Source of the DNA: Flavobacterium humidisoli
GTDB taxonomy: Bacteria; Bacteroidota; Bacteroidia; Flavobacteriales; Flavobacteriaceae
Assembly: GCF_023272795.1 (NCBI RefSeq)
Contig: NZ_CP096829.1
Location: forward strand, 2,976,001-3,040,000
Length of the DNA: 64,000 nt
Direction: 5' to 3'
This document shows, one piece after another, positions 8,773 to 19,099 of the stretch (the first letter of the stretch is position 1; every line of letters starts with the position of its first letter). The position numbers and the translations under genes are program-made. The notes beneath the pieces were generated by a model that worked only from the letters and a program-made list of their open reading frames with translations, ran no database searches and was not told the origin of the DNA.

Positions 8773-10389
8773 ATGTCTGGATTGTTGGCCGTAATTGGTA
8801 AAGGAAAAGACCCGAAACTTGTAAAAGAACTTTCTGAAAGAATGTTGCATCGTGGTCCTGATGAAAGTGATGTTCGCATTATGGAAAATGGCAGTATACT
8901 TTGTCATGAGAGTTTATCGATTATCGATCTTAATTCGGGTAGGCAGCCAATTCAAGGAACTGATAAAGCTTGGATGGTGCATGATGGTGAAATTTATAAT
9001 TATCAGGAACTAAAAAATACAGTTTTAAAAAATCATACTTTTAGAACAGAATCAGATTCAGAAGTGATTGTGCATCTTTATGAAGAATTTGGATATGATT
9101 TCTGTAATAAACTAGACGGAGATTTTGCTTTTGTGGTTGTTGATGGGGATAAATATATTGCAGGTCGTGATCCAATAGGGGTAAAACCGTTGTATTATGG
9201 TTTGGATGAAAGAGGCCGAATCTATTTCTCATCAGAAATGAAAGCCATTGCAGATCAATGTAAATCGTTTTCTACTTTTCCTCCAGGGCATTATTATACT
9301 GCAAAGACAGGTTTTGTAAAATACTATCACCCAGAATACGAAGATCATAAAAATGCAAATCAGGCATTAGATTTAGCGTTAATTCGTGAAAGTCTTATTC
9401 AAGCAACACGTAAGCGACTACTGGCAGAAGTGCCTCTAGGAGTTGTTCTGTCGGGAGGTTTGGATACTTCTTTGATTTCGGCTATTACTTCAAGATTATT
9501 AAAAGAAAAAGGACAGAAATTGCATTCGTTTTCTATTGGGTTAGATGCTGATGCGCCAGATAATATTGCGGCTAGAAAAGCGGCAGAATTTTTAGGAACA
9601 GAACATCACGAAATACATTTTTCTGTAGAGGAAGGAGTCAAAGTTTTAGAAAAAGTAATTTATCATATTGAAACTTATGATATTATTTCTGTGCGTTCAG
9701 GTGTTCCTATGTATTTGCTTTCTAAAGCTATTGCTGATCAAGGTATAAAAGTAATCTTATCGGGAGAAGGGGCAGATGAAGTTTTTGGAGGTCATTTATA
9801 CTTTAGAAATGCACCTTCAGAAGAAGAGTTTCAAGATGAAACAATAGAAAGAGTTCAAAAGCTGTTTACAGCCGATTTGCTTCGTGCAGATAAAACGACA
9901 ATGGCAAATGGTTTAGAGGTTCGAATTCCGTTTTTGGATACAGAATTTTTAGATGTTGCCATTCGAATTAAAACAGAAGAAAAACAGCCTAAATCATATG
10001 ATGGTGTTGAAAAGTATATTTTAAGAAAAGCGTTTGATACTCCAGAAGATCCTTATTTGCCTTCAGAAGTTTTATGGAGACAAAAAGAACAGTTTTCTGA
10101 CGGAGTTGGCTACAAGTGGGTTGATGAATTAATTGAGTATTGTGCGTCGCAGGTTACAGATGAGCAACTATTTGGAGCAAGTGCAGAGTTTCCATATAAC
10201 TCGCCAACAACTAAAGAAGCGTACTTGTACAGATCGATTTTTCATAAATTCTATCCACAGGTCAGCGCAGCGCAAACGGTTCGTAAATGGATTCCTAAAT
10301 GGCAAGAAAATCTTGATCCAAGCGGAAGAGCAAATGCTGCCCACTTAAATGGTAATTTTGAACCTGTAAAAACTAGTGTTATTGCTTAA
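8773..10389 (+). CDS. AsnB-like synthetase with a degenerate glutaminase site
   Basis: A 538-residue homologue of the preceding asnB, with the same two-domain layout. The ATP-pyrophosphatase site is kept (LSGGLDTS, LSGEGADEVFGGHLYFRNAP, RQKEQFSDGVGYKW). The glutaminase site is altered at three places that matter in AsnB: the nucleophile Cys is Ser2 (start reads MSGLLAV), the pocket Arg is Ser47 (HESLSIID), and the oxyanion-hole Asn is Asp71 (DGEIYN). The downstream SDSEV aspartate is kept. I infer that it cannot hydrolyse glutamine in the normal way, and either uses free ammonia, receives ammonia from a partner, or has another amidation-type role. No frameshift is present and the synthetase half is well conserved, so this is not an obvious pseudogene. 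Confidence 0.88.
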   Translation: MSGLLAVIGKGKDPKLVKELSERMLHRGPDESDVRIMENGSILCHESLSIIDLNSGRQPIQGTDKAWMVHDGEIYNYQELKNTVLKNHTFRTESDSEVIVHLYEEFGYDFCNKLDGDFAFVVVDGDKYIAGRDPIGVKPLYYGLDERGRIYFSSEMKAIADQCKSFSTFPPGHYYTAKTGFVKYYHPEYEDHKNANQALDLALIRESLIQATRKRLLAEVPLGVVLSGGLDTSLISAITSRLLKEKGQKLHSFSIGLDADAPDNIAARKAAEFLGTEHHEIHFSVEEGVKVLEKVIYHIETYDIISVRSGVPMYLLSKAIADQGIKVILSGEGADEVFGGHLYFRNAPSEEEFQDETIERVQKLFTADLLRADKTTMANGLEVRIPFLDTEFLDVAIRIKTEEKQPKSYDGVEKYILRKAFDTPEDPYLPSEVLWRQKEQFSDGVGYKWVDELIEYCASQVTDEQLFGASAEFPYNSPTTKEAYLYRSIFHKFYPQVSAAQTVRKWIPKWQENLDPSGRANAAHLNGNFEPVKTSVIA

Positions 10390-10396
10390 AGTGGAA

Positions 10397-10441
10397 AATT
10401 CCAAATTCCAAAAAAAAATAAATTCCAATTACAATTTGGAA
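10397..10441. repeat. AATTCCAAATTCC-type intergenic repeat
   Basis: The sequence right after the asnB-like stop contains repeated ATTCCAA words and a facing CAATTTGGAA, forming an imperfect inverted repeat. Related words (GGAATTTGG, AATTTGGAATTT) recur in the 10.5-10.63 kb stretch beyond the terminator. It looks like a low-complexity intergenic repeat family. Confidence 0.4.
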
Positions 10442-10450
10442 CAGATATAG

Positions 10451-10488
10451 AAAAACCGAAACGCATTTAAATGTGATTTCGGTTTTTT
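10451..10488 (+). terminator. Terminator of the asnB-like gene
   Basis: Strong hairpin: AAAAACCGAAA (10451-10461) pairs with TTTCGGTTTTT (10477-10487), with further pairing inside the loop (CGCATTT with AAATGTG). The right arm ends in a T run. Confidence 0.85.
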
Positions 10489-12716
<2,228 letters not shown>

Positions 12717-12735
12717 AATGAAAATTTAATAATTC

Positions 12736-12787
12736 CAATTCGTTTAATTGTTTAAATTTACTAGACAATTAAACGAATTGTCTTTTT
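12736..12787 (+). terminator. Terminator between gyrB and mdh
   Basis: Perfect 16-base inverted repeat: 12736-12751 (CAATTCGTTTAATTGT) with 12765-12780, followed by TCTTTTT. Confidence 0.8.
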
Positions 12788-12826
12788 AAAGAATAGACAA
12801 AATTAATAACCGATAAAGTATAAAAT

Positions 12827-13762
12827 ATGAAAGTTACCATTGTAGGAGCAGGAAATGTTGGAGCTACATGTGCCGATGTTATTTCTTATAGAGGAATTGC
12901 AAGCGAAGTAGTATTGTTGGATATTAAAGAGGGTTTTGCAGAAGGGAAAGCGCTTGATATAACACAGTGCGCCACAAACACAGGTTTTAATACCAAAGTT
13001 TCTGGAGTTACCAACGATTATTCTAAAACTGCAGGAAGCGATGTAGTAGTAATTACATCGGGAATCCCGAGAAAACCAGGAATGACAAGAGAAGAATTGA
13101 TAGGTATAAACGCAGGCATTGTAAAAACAGTTGCCGAAAATGTACTGAAATATTCTCCAAACACTATAATTGTTGTAGTTTCCAATCCAATGGATACCAT
13201 GACGTATTTGGCTTTAAAAGCTACAGGTCTTCCAAAAAATAGAATTATAGGTATGGGAGGGGCTTTAGATAGTTCTCGTTTTAGAACGTATCTTTCATTA
13301 GCTTTAGATAAACCAGCAAATGATATTTCAGCAATGGTAATTGGAGGTCATGGAGATACAACTATGATTCCGTTAACGCGTTTAGCGTCTTACAACGGAA
13401 TTCCTGTATCGGAGTTTCTTTCAGAAGAAGTGCTTCAAAAAGTAGCTGCAGATACTATGGTAGGAGGAGCGACCCTTACAGGTCTTCTAGGAACTTCAGC
13501 TTGGTATGCACCAGGAGCTTCTGTGGCTTATTTAGTAGATAGTATTTTGAATGATCAGAAAAAAATGATTGCATGTTCTGTTTTTGTAGAAGGAGAATAT
13601 GGTCAAAATGATATCTGTATAGGAGTGCCGTGTATAATTGGTAAAAACGGAGTAGAAGAAATTCTAGATATAAACTTAAATGATCAGGAAAAGGCGTTAT
13701 TTGCCAAAAGTGCAGATGCAGTTCGTAATATGAATGATGCCCTAAAAACGATTTTAGTATAA
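12827..13762 (+). CDS. mdh: Malate dehydrogenase
   Basis: A 311-residue NAD-dependent enzyme of the lactate/malate dehydrogenase superfamily that interconverts malate and oxaloacetate in the TCA cycle. It shows the Rossmann motif GAGNVGAT at the N-terminus. The substrate-loop arginines in SGIPRKPGMTRE indicate malate rather than lactate specificity. VVSNPMDTMTYLALKATG and the catalytic histidine in GGHGDTTMIP are also present. Length fits the LDH-like MDH type found in Bacteroidetes. It is a single gene, ended by its own hairpin terminator. Confidence 0.95.
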   Translation: MKVTIVGAGNVGATCADVISYRGIASEVVLLDIKEGFAEGKALDITQCATNTGFNTKVSGVTNDYSKTAGSDVVVITSGIPRKPGMTREELIGINAGIVKTVAENVLKYSPNTIIVVVSNPMDTMTYLALKATGLPKNRIIGMGGALDSSRFRTYLSLALDKPANDISAMVIGGHGDTTMIPLTRLASYNGIPVSEFLSEEVLQKVAADTMVGGATLTGLLGTSAWYAPGASVAYLVDSILNDQKKMIACSVFVEGEYGQNDICIGVPCIIGKNGVEEILDINLNDQEKALFAKSADAVRNMNDALKTILV

Positions 13763-13780
13763 TAAAAACGGCAAAAAAGA

Positions 13781-13810
13781 AAAAAAGCTGCACTTTTGCA
13801 GCTTTTTTTT
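13781..13810 (+). terminator. Terminator of mdh
   Basis: A 12-base stem (13781-13792 with 13797-13808, core AGCTGCA/TGCAGCT), loop CTTT, ending in a T run. Confidence 0.9.
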
Positions 13811-13831
13811 TGAGATTAATTAATAAATAAA

Positions 13832-13862
13832 TTGGTTAATATTTTCGTTAATTATATATTTG
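13832..13862 (+). promoter_or_regulatory. Promoter of secDF
   Basis: TTG at 13832-13834, a 20-base spacer, then TATATTTG at 13855-13862. This fits the Bacteroidetes primary promoter pattern (TTG, about 19-21 bases, TAnnTTTG). Transcription would begin near 13869, giving a leader of about 118 bases. Confidence 0.7.
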
Positions 13863-13987
13863 CTCGGTTTAAAAAAAAATTGGTAATTCGTGATCTCGTT
13901 TTTTTGTTTTAAAAAATCATGTCAGGGCTTATTTTATGGGAGTTTAAAACAAAAACAAAAATAAAACATAATTAATTTTTAGTAATA

Positions 13988-16978
13988 ATGCAGAATAAAG
14001 GACTTATTAAATTTTTCGCAATTCTATTTGCATTGGTAAGTATTTACCAACTATCATTCACTTTTGTGGCAAATGGCGTCAAAAGTGAAGCTAAAGCTTT
14101 TGCAGGAGATAATCCTGATAAAGAGCTGAAATATTTAGATTCTATTGGTAAAGAAAAAGTTTTAAACCTTGGTTTTACTGATTTCACTTACAACGAAGTG
14201 AAAAACAAACAACTTAATAAAGGTCTTGACTTAGAAGGAGGAATCAACGTGATTCTTCAAATTTCTATTAAAGATGTATTAAAAGGTTTGGCTAATAATT
14301 CTAAAAATCCAGTTTTTAATAAATCATTAGCTGATGCATCTGCAAATTTAGAAGGAAACAAAACATATTTAAATAAGTTTTTTGAAGCTTTTGAAGCAAA
14401 TTCAAAAGGATCTGTAAAATTAGCATCTCCAGATATTTTTGCAAACAGAAGTCTTCAGGGAGAAGGTGGAGTAGACTTTCAAATGTCTGATGCGCAAGTT
14501 CAAAAAGTTATCAAAAGAAAAGTTGATGAGTCTGTAGAAAGTGCTTTTAAAGTATTAAGAGAGCGTATAGACAAATTTGGTGTTACACAGCCAAACATCC
14601 AAAAATTAGGAGAAACAGGAAGAATCTTAGTAGAGCTTCCAGGTGCTAAGGATGTTGATAGAATTAAAAAATTATTAGGTGGAAAAGCTCAATTAGAGTT
14701 CTGGGAAACTTATAAAATTGAAGAAATTGGTAATTTCTTAGTTTCTGCTAATGAGGCTTTAAAGAAAACTGAAGTTAAAAAGACTGAAACTAAAACAGTT
14801 GTTAAAGATTCATTGAATGCATTATTAACTGATGCTAAAGATTCTTCAGATGTTAAAAAAGGAAACAATCCTCTATTTGATAAAATAATTGGTAATGGTG
14901 GTGGACCAGTTTTAGGATACTTTGCTCCTAAAGATACGGCTACTATCAATGAATATTTTAAAAGACCAGAAATTAGAGTTTTATTGGGTGCTGACCAACA
15001 CTATGCAAAATTTGTATGGAGCAAGCCAACAACTATAAAAGATCCTAAAGCTAAAGATGTAAAAAGTGCAGCTGATATTGAAGTTGTAGAATTATATGCT
15101 TTAAAAGGAAACAGGGACAATAACCCAGCTATGAGCGGTGGTGTTGTAACTGATGCAAAAGATACTTTTGACCAAATGGGTAAGCCTGCAGTTTCTATGC
15201 AGATGAACAGCCAAGGTGCTAAAGTTTGGGAAGAGCTGACAGGAAGAGCATTTGCTCAAAAAAGCTATATTGCTATTGTATTAGATGATATCGTATATTC
15301 TGCTCCAGGTGTAACAAGCGGTCCTATTGCTGGAGGAAGATCTGAGATTACTGGTTCATTTGATGTAGCTGAAACTAAAGATTTAGCAAACGTATTAAAT
15401 GCAGGTAAATTACCAGCTTCTGCAGATATTATCCAGTCAACTGTTGTTGGTCCATCTTTAGGACAAGCAGCTATTGATGCAGGTACAATTTCTTCTGTAT
15501 TAGGTTTCTTATTAGTTTGTGTTTGGATGGTATTCTATTATGGTAAAGCGGGTTGGTATGCAAACCTTGCCTTATTGTTAAACTTACTATTCTTATTTGG
15601 AATTATGGCAAGTTTTGGTTTTGTATTAACATTGCCAGGTATTGCAGGTATCGTACTTACGTTAGGTACAGCGGTAGATGCGAACATTATTATCTACGAA
15701 AGAGCAAAAGAGGAATTGCGTGAAGGAAAATCGCTTTCTGAAGCAGTTGCGGCTTCTTACGGATGGCATGGTGCAATGCGTTCTATTATCGACGCTAACG
15801 TTACTCACGTTTTAACTGGAGCAATCTTATTTATCTTCGGAACAGGTCCTATTAAAGGTTTCGCATTAACATTATTAATTGGTATCGTAACTTCATTGTT
15901 TACATCAATCTTTATTGCTAGAATTTTTATTGATAGAAATATCGCTGGAAAAGGTGATTTAACTTTCTCTACAAACATTACTAAAAATTGGTTTACTAAT
16001 TTCCACTTTGACTTTATCAAGATTAAAAAATTCACTTACATCTTCTCTTCAATAGTAGTTGTAGTAAGTTTAGTTTCTATCTTCTTCGTTAACGGATTGG
16101 ATGAAGGTGTTGATTTTGTTGGAGGAAGAACTTTCCAAGTTAAATTCGAAAAACCAGTTGATGCTACTGCTGTTTCAGATGAATTATCTGCTGCTTTCGG
16201 TACTCCGGTTGAAGCTAAAATTTTAGGAGATGATGATCAATTGAAAATCACAACTAAATATAAGATTAAAGAAGATGGTGTAGCTATTGATGAGGAAGTG
16301 AACCAAAAATTATATGCTTCATTACAGAAATATTTCCCAAATACTTCTTACGATAAATTTATCAACTCTTTTGATGGTAAAAAAGTTGGAGTATTACAAG
16401 CTTCTAAAGTTGGAGCTTCTATCTCTGAGGATATCAAAACTAATTCATATTGGGCTGTACTTGGAGCAATGGCAGTTATTTTCTTATACTTAATGGTGTC
16501 TTTCCGTAAATGGCAATATTCATTAGGTGCGATTGCAGCTGTTGCACACGACGTAATCTTCGTATTAGGAGTTTATTCATTATGCTACAAATTCATGCCA
16601 TTCCACATGGAAATGGATCAGCACTTTATCGCTGCGATCTTAACTGTAATTGGTTACTCTATGAACGATACGGTAATTGTATTTGACAGGGTAAGAGAGT
16701 TTATCATCGGAAACCGTAAAGGTAGTTTCGAAGATATCGTAAATGCTTCTATTAATACTACATTATCTAGAACATTGAATACTTCATTAATGATGATCAT
16801 CGTATTATTAACGATGTTTATCTTCGGTGGAGAATCTATCAGAGGATTTATCTTCGCGATGTTAATTGGTATTATCGTTGGTACTTACTCTTCATTATTC
16901 ATCGCAACTCCAGTATTGGTAGATACGATTTCTAGTGATGAGAAGCACACTATCGAAGACAAACACAATAAAGCATAA
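13988..16978 (+). CDS. secDF: Protein translocase SecD/SecF fusion
   Basis: A 996-residue inner membrane RND-type protein that uses the proton gradient to help complete protein export by SecYEG. The SecD half has an N-terminal membrane segment, the LNKGLDLEGGINV motif, a large periplasmic region and the LPGIAGIVLTLGTAVDANIIIYERAKEELREG signature split across membrane helices. The SecF half starts near residue 670 with a new membrane segment, contains GLDEGVDFVGGRTFQV, and has the matching IGYSMNDTVIVFDRVRE motif. Fusion of SecD and SecF into one chain is common in Bacteroidetes. The leader is long (about 118 bases). A terminator follows. Confidence 0.95.
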   Translation: MQNKGLIKFFAILFALVSIYQLSFTFVANGVKSEAKAFAGDNPDKELKYLDSIGKEKVLNLGFTDFTYNEVKNKQLNKGLDLEGGINVILQISIKDVLKGLANNSKNPVFNKSLADASANLEGNKTYLNKFFEAFEANSKGSVKLASPDIFANRSLQGEGGVDFQMSDAQVQKVIKRKVDESVESAFKVLRERIDKFGVTQPNIQKLGETGRILVELPGAKDVDRIKKLLGGKAQLEFWETYKIEEIGNFLVSANEALKKTEVKKTETKTVVKDSLNALLTDAKDSSDVKKGNNPLFDKIIGNGGGPVLGYFAPKDTATINEYFKRPEIRVLLGADQHYAKFVWSKPTTIKDPKAKDVKSAADIEVVELYALKGNRDNNPAMSGGVVTDAKDTFDQMGKPAVSMQMNSQGAKVWEELTGRAFAQKSYIAIVLDDIVYSAPGVTSGPIAGGRSEITGSFDVAETKDLANVLNAGKLPASADIIQSTVVGPSLGQAAIDAGTISSVLGFLLVCVWMVFYYGKAGWYANLALLLNLLFLFGIMASFGFVLTLPGIAGIVLTLGTAVDANIIIYERAKEELREGKSLSEAVAASYGWHGAMRSIIDANVTHVLTGAILFIFGTGPIKGFALTLLIGIVTSLFTSIFIARIFIDRNIAGKGDLTFSTNITKNWFTNFHFDFIKIKKFTYIFSSIVVVVSLVSIFFVNGLDEGVDFVGGRTFQVKFEKPVDATAVSDELSAAFGTPVEAKILGDDDQLKITTKYKIKEDGVAIDEEVNQKLYASLQKYFPNTSYDKFINSFDGKKVGVLQASKVGASISEDIKTNSYWAVLGAMAVIFLYLMVSFRKWQYSLGAIAAVAHDVIFVLGVYSLCYKFMPFHMEMDQHFIAAILTVIGYSMNDTVIVFDRVREFIIGNRKGSFEDIVNASINTTLSRTLNTSLMMIIVLLTMFIFGGESIRGFIFAMLIGIIVGTYSSLFIATPVLVDTISSDEKHTIEDKHNKA

Positions 16979-16996
16979 TTACTATTTTAATTATAT

Positions 16997-17030
16997 AAAA
17001 AAGATCCAGTGAAAGCTGGATCTTTTTTTT
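16997..17030 (+). terminator. Terminator of secDF
   Basis: Stem AAAAAAGATCCAG (16997-17009) with CTGGATCTTTTTT (17016-17028) around a 6-base loop, followed by T. Confidence 0.9.
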
Positions 17031-17063
17031 GCACTATATTTAAAAGGAATTTTAAAACGATTT

Positions 17064-17675
17064 ATGGCAAGAAAATTACTTTTGATCTTAATGCTTCTTT
17101 TAGCTGTAAAAATGTCGGCACAAGAAGGTAATTCACGTTTTTGTTTCGGTTTTAATTACGGTTTTGGAAGTGAGTTTAGTAATAGAAACTATACGTTTAA
17201 TAGCCATTTTTATAAACTACAGCTGTATTATTTGCTAAAAGAAACAAAGCATTTTCAATATCAAATATTGGTTCAGCCTGAGATTAATTTTGCAGAACAT
17301 CAATTGCTTAATTTCTATTTTGTTAAACCTGAAACACCTAATTATCAGCAAAAAAGAGAAGAATATACACGCCTGAAAGATATTCGGGAATTTGCGCTTA
17401 ATTGTGGTTTTTTAGTTCGAAAACCTATTGGTAAAGTTTGTTCGTTCTATGTTTTAGGAAGCATTGGGCCAATGATTACAGACACCGAAACGGAACGAAT
17501 GTCTAAAGGTTTTGCTTTTGCAGATGTTTTAGCACTCGGTTTCACTACAAGTTATAATAAATTGCAGTTTGATATTCGTCCAAGTATAAGGCATGTTTCT
17601 AATGCTGGATTAGGAAGCAGTAATGCAGGCTATAATACAAAGAATATTGAATTTGGTATCTACTATCAATTATAA
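17064..17675 (+). CDS. Acyloxyacyl hydrolase / PagL-like lipid A deacylase
   Basis: A 203-residue protein with a signal peptide (cleavage after SAQ, about residue 20) and beta strands of an outer membrane barrel. Near the C-terminus it has RHVSNAGLGSSNAGYN, the His-x-Ser-Asn signature of the PagL family (His177, Ser179, Asn180). PagL enzymes remove the 3-position acyl chain of lipid A at the outer membrane. In Pseudomonas PagL the catalytic Glu lies 14 residues after the His; here the first Glu is 19 residues after it (Glu196), so the triad is plausible but not exact. It is convergent with lgt, with a shared hairpin between them. Confidence 0.72.
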   Translation: MARKLLLILMLLLAVKMSAQEGNSRFCFGFNYGFGSEFSNRNYTFNSHFYKLQLYYLLKETKHFQYQILVQPEINFAEHQLLNFYFVKPETPNYQQKREEYTRLKDIREFALNCGFLVRKPIGKVCSFYVLGSIGPMITDTETERMSKGFAFADVLALGFTTSYNKLQFDIRPSIRHVSNAGLGSSNAGYNTKNIEFGIYYQL

Positions 17676-17682
17676 AGAGAAA

Positions 17683-17713
17683 AAGCCCAATATGTGTTAT
17701 ATTGGGCTTCTTT
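17683..17713. terminator. Bidirectional terminator between the PagL-like gene and lgt
   Basis: Stem AAGCCCAATAT (17683-17693) with ATATTGGGCTT (17699-17709). T-rich stretches lie on the exit side of both strands, and it sits between convergent stop codons. Confidence 0.8.
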
Positions 17714-17730
17714 ATTTAGAGTAATTGATT

Positions 17731-18663
17731 TTATGATTCAGCTAAAGGATTTCTCTGAGCTCTTATGATAAAGAAAAGTCCAATAATGATAAAAGGTATG
17801 CTTAGCCATTGTCCTGTTGAGAATAGACCTAATTCGCTTTCAAAACCTCCCTGGCTCTCTTTTACAAATTCTACAACGAAACGAACAGCAAATAATAATA
17901 CTAAAAACAGTCCGAATAAAAGACCGGATTTAAGTCTTGCATTTGTTCTCCAGTATAAAAAGAATAAAATAGCGAACACAAATACATAACAGAAAGCTTC
18001 GTATAATTGAGTTGGATGTCTCGAAGGAACTTCTGCTAATAATGTTGCAAATTTTGGATCGGTGGCAATTGCTGTATAAGCTTCTTTTGGGTCTGCAATT
18101 CCGGTTTTTTGTACTGCTTCGGCTTTACTGAATGTATCATGAAGAAATCGAATTCCGAATGCAGAGTTAGTTTCATGACCAATAATTTCAGAGTTGAAGA
18201 AATTTCCTAAACGTACAAAAATAGCACCGCTTGCAACAGGAATTACTACACGGTCTAAAATCCATAATAAAGAGCGTTTTAGTATTTTTTTGCTATAGTA
18301 GTACATTGCAATAATAATTGCAATTGCAGCTCCGTGACTTGCTAATCCTTGGAAACCTGTGAATTGGAATTCAGGTTCGAATTTAAATGGCAGAAAAATT
18401 TCAAGGATGTGATTTCTGAAATATTCCCAATCATAAAAGAAAACATGACCTAAACGTGCTCCGATCAAAGTTGCTAGAACAGTCCAAACAAACAAAGAAT
18501 CTAGTTTTTCAATCGATTCGTTTTCTCTTTCGAAAATCTTTTTCATTAAGAACCATCCTAAACCAAAAGCAATTACAAACATTAAGCTGTAATAGCGAAT
18601 CATAAAAAATCCTAAGTTGATTCCCTCAGAAGGATTCCAAACTAAATTTAAGGCGTGTGTCAT
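17731..18663 (-). CDS. lgt: Prolipoprotein diacylglyceryl transferase
   Basis: A 310-residue inner membrane enzyme with about seven hydrophobic segments. It transfers diacylglycerol from phosphatidylglycerol to the lipobox cysteine of prolipoproteins, the first step of lipoprotein maturation. Visible hallmarks are LIGARLGHVFFYDWEYF, the GLASHGAAIAI segment (HGG region in the E. coli enzyme), the signature VRLGNFFNSEIIG (GRxGNFxNxE consensus), and RHPTQLYEAFCY. It lies downstream of yidD and cysS on the same strand, with a 60-base gap to yidD. The window encodes several lipoproteins that would be its substrates. Confidence 0.93.
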   Translation of the reverse strand: MTHALNLVWNPSEGINLGFFMIRYYSLMFVIAFGLGWFLMKKIFERENESIEKLDSLFVWTVLATLIGARLGHVFFYDWEYFRNHILEIFLPFKFEPEFQFTGFQGLASHGAAIAIIIAMYYYSKKILKRSLLWILDRVVIPVASGAIFVRLGNFFNSEIIGHETNSAFGIRFLHDTFSKAEAVQKTGIADPKEAYTAIATDPKFATLLAEVPSRHPTQLYEAFCYVFVFAILFFLYWRTNARLKSGLLFGLFLVLLFAVRFVVEFVKESQGGFESELGLFSTGQWLSIPFIIIGLFFIIRAQRNPLAES

Positions 18664-18723
18664 GTATAAATTTTTTATATCTGTAAAAATAAATATTTAA
18701 TGTAAAGTACAGCTTTTTAAAAG

Positions 18724-18972
18724 TTAATGTTTGTGGTTGCATTTCTTTTCTGGTACAGGATCATAACCGCTTCTTCCCCAAGGATGACAACTTAAGATGC
18801 GTTTAAGGCCTAAATATCCGCCATAAAACAGTCCGTGAATTTGTAGTGCCTGAATCATATAAGTAGAACACGTTGGCTCAAATCTGCAAGCAGCAGGTGT
18901 AAATGGTGAAATGGCAGTCTGATAAAAACGGACTAACAATACAAATGGATATATTAGAATTTTCGAAAACAT
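18724..18972 (-). CDS. yidD: Membrane protein insertion efficiency factor YidD
   Basis: An 82-residue small protein with the full YidD signature: [23 protein letters not shown] followed by [21 protein letters not shown] and DPVPEKK, with three conserved cysteines. YidD assists YidC-dependent insertion of inner membrane proteins. The N-terminus is an amphipathic/hydrophobic helix. It is commonly next to rnpA/yidC; here it sits between cysS and lgt on the minus strand. Confidence 0.93.
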   Translation of the reverse strand: MFSKILIYPFVLLVRFYQTAISPFTPAACRFEPTCSTYMIQALQIHGLFYGGYLGLKRILSCHPWGRSGYDPVPEKKCNHKH

Positions 18973-18999
18973 ATTTTTTTTGTATAAGTTAGTTTAGCG

Positions 19000-19092
19000 C
19001 TCAGTGTTCGATTTTTTAGTGCTCAGATTTATCTTTTAATTTAACTTAAATGCTAAGAATTAAACTGAACACTAAAAAACTGAGAACTGATC
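19000..19092. repeat. AGTGTTCAG-type inverted repeat behind cysS
   Basis: Words AGTGTTCG, TTTTTTAGTGCTCAG (about 19007-19027) face CTGAACACTAAAAAACTGAGAACTGATCAC (about 19057-19090), forming a long imperfect inverted repeat with inner A+T-rich spacer. It lies immediately after the cysS stop on the minus strand and may serve as its terminator. Several such words in tandem suggest a repeat family. Confidence 0.55.
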
Positions 19093-19099
19093 ACTTTTT

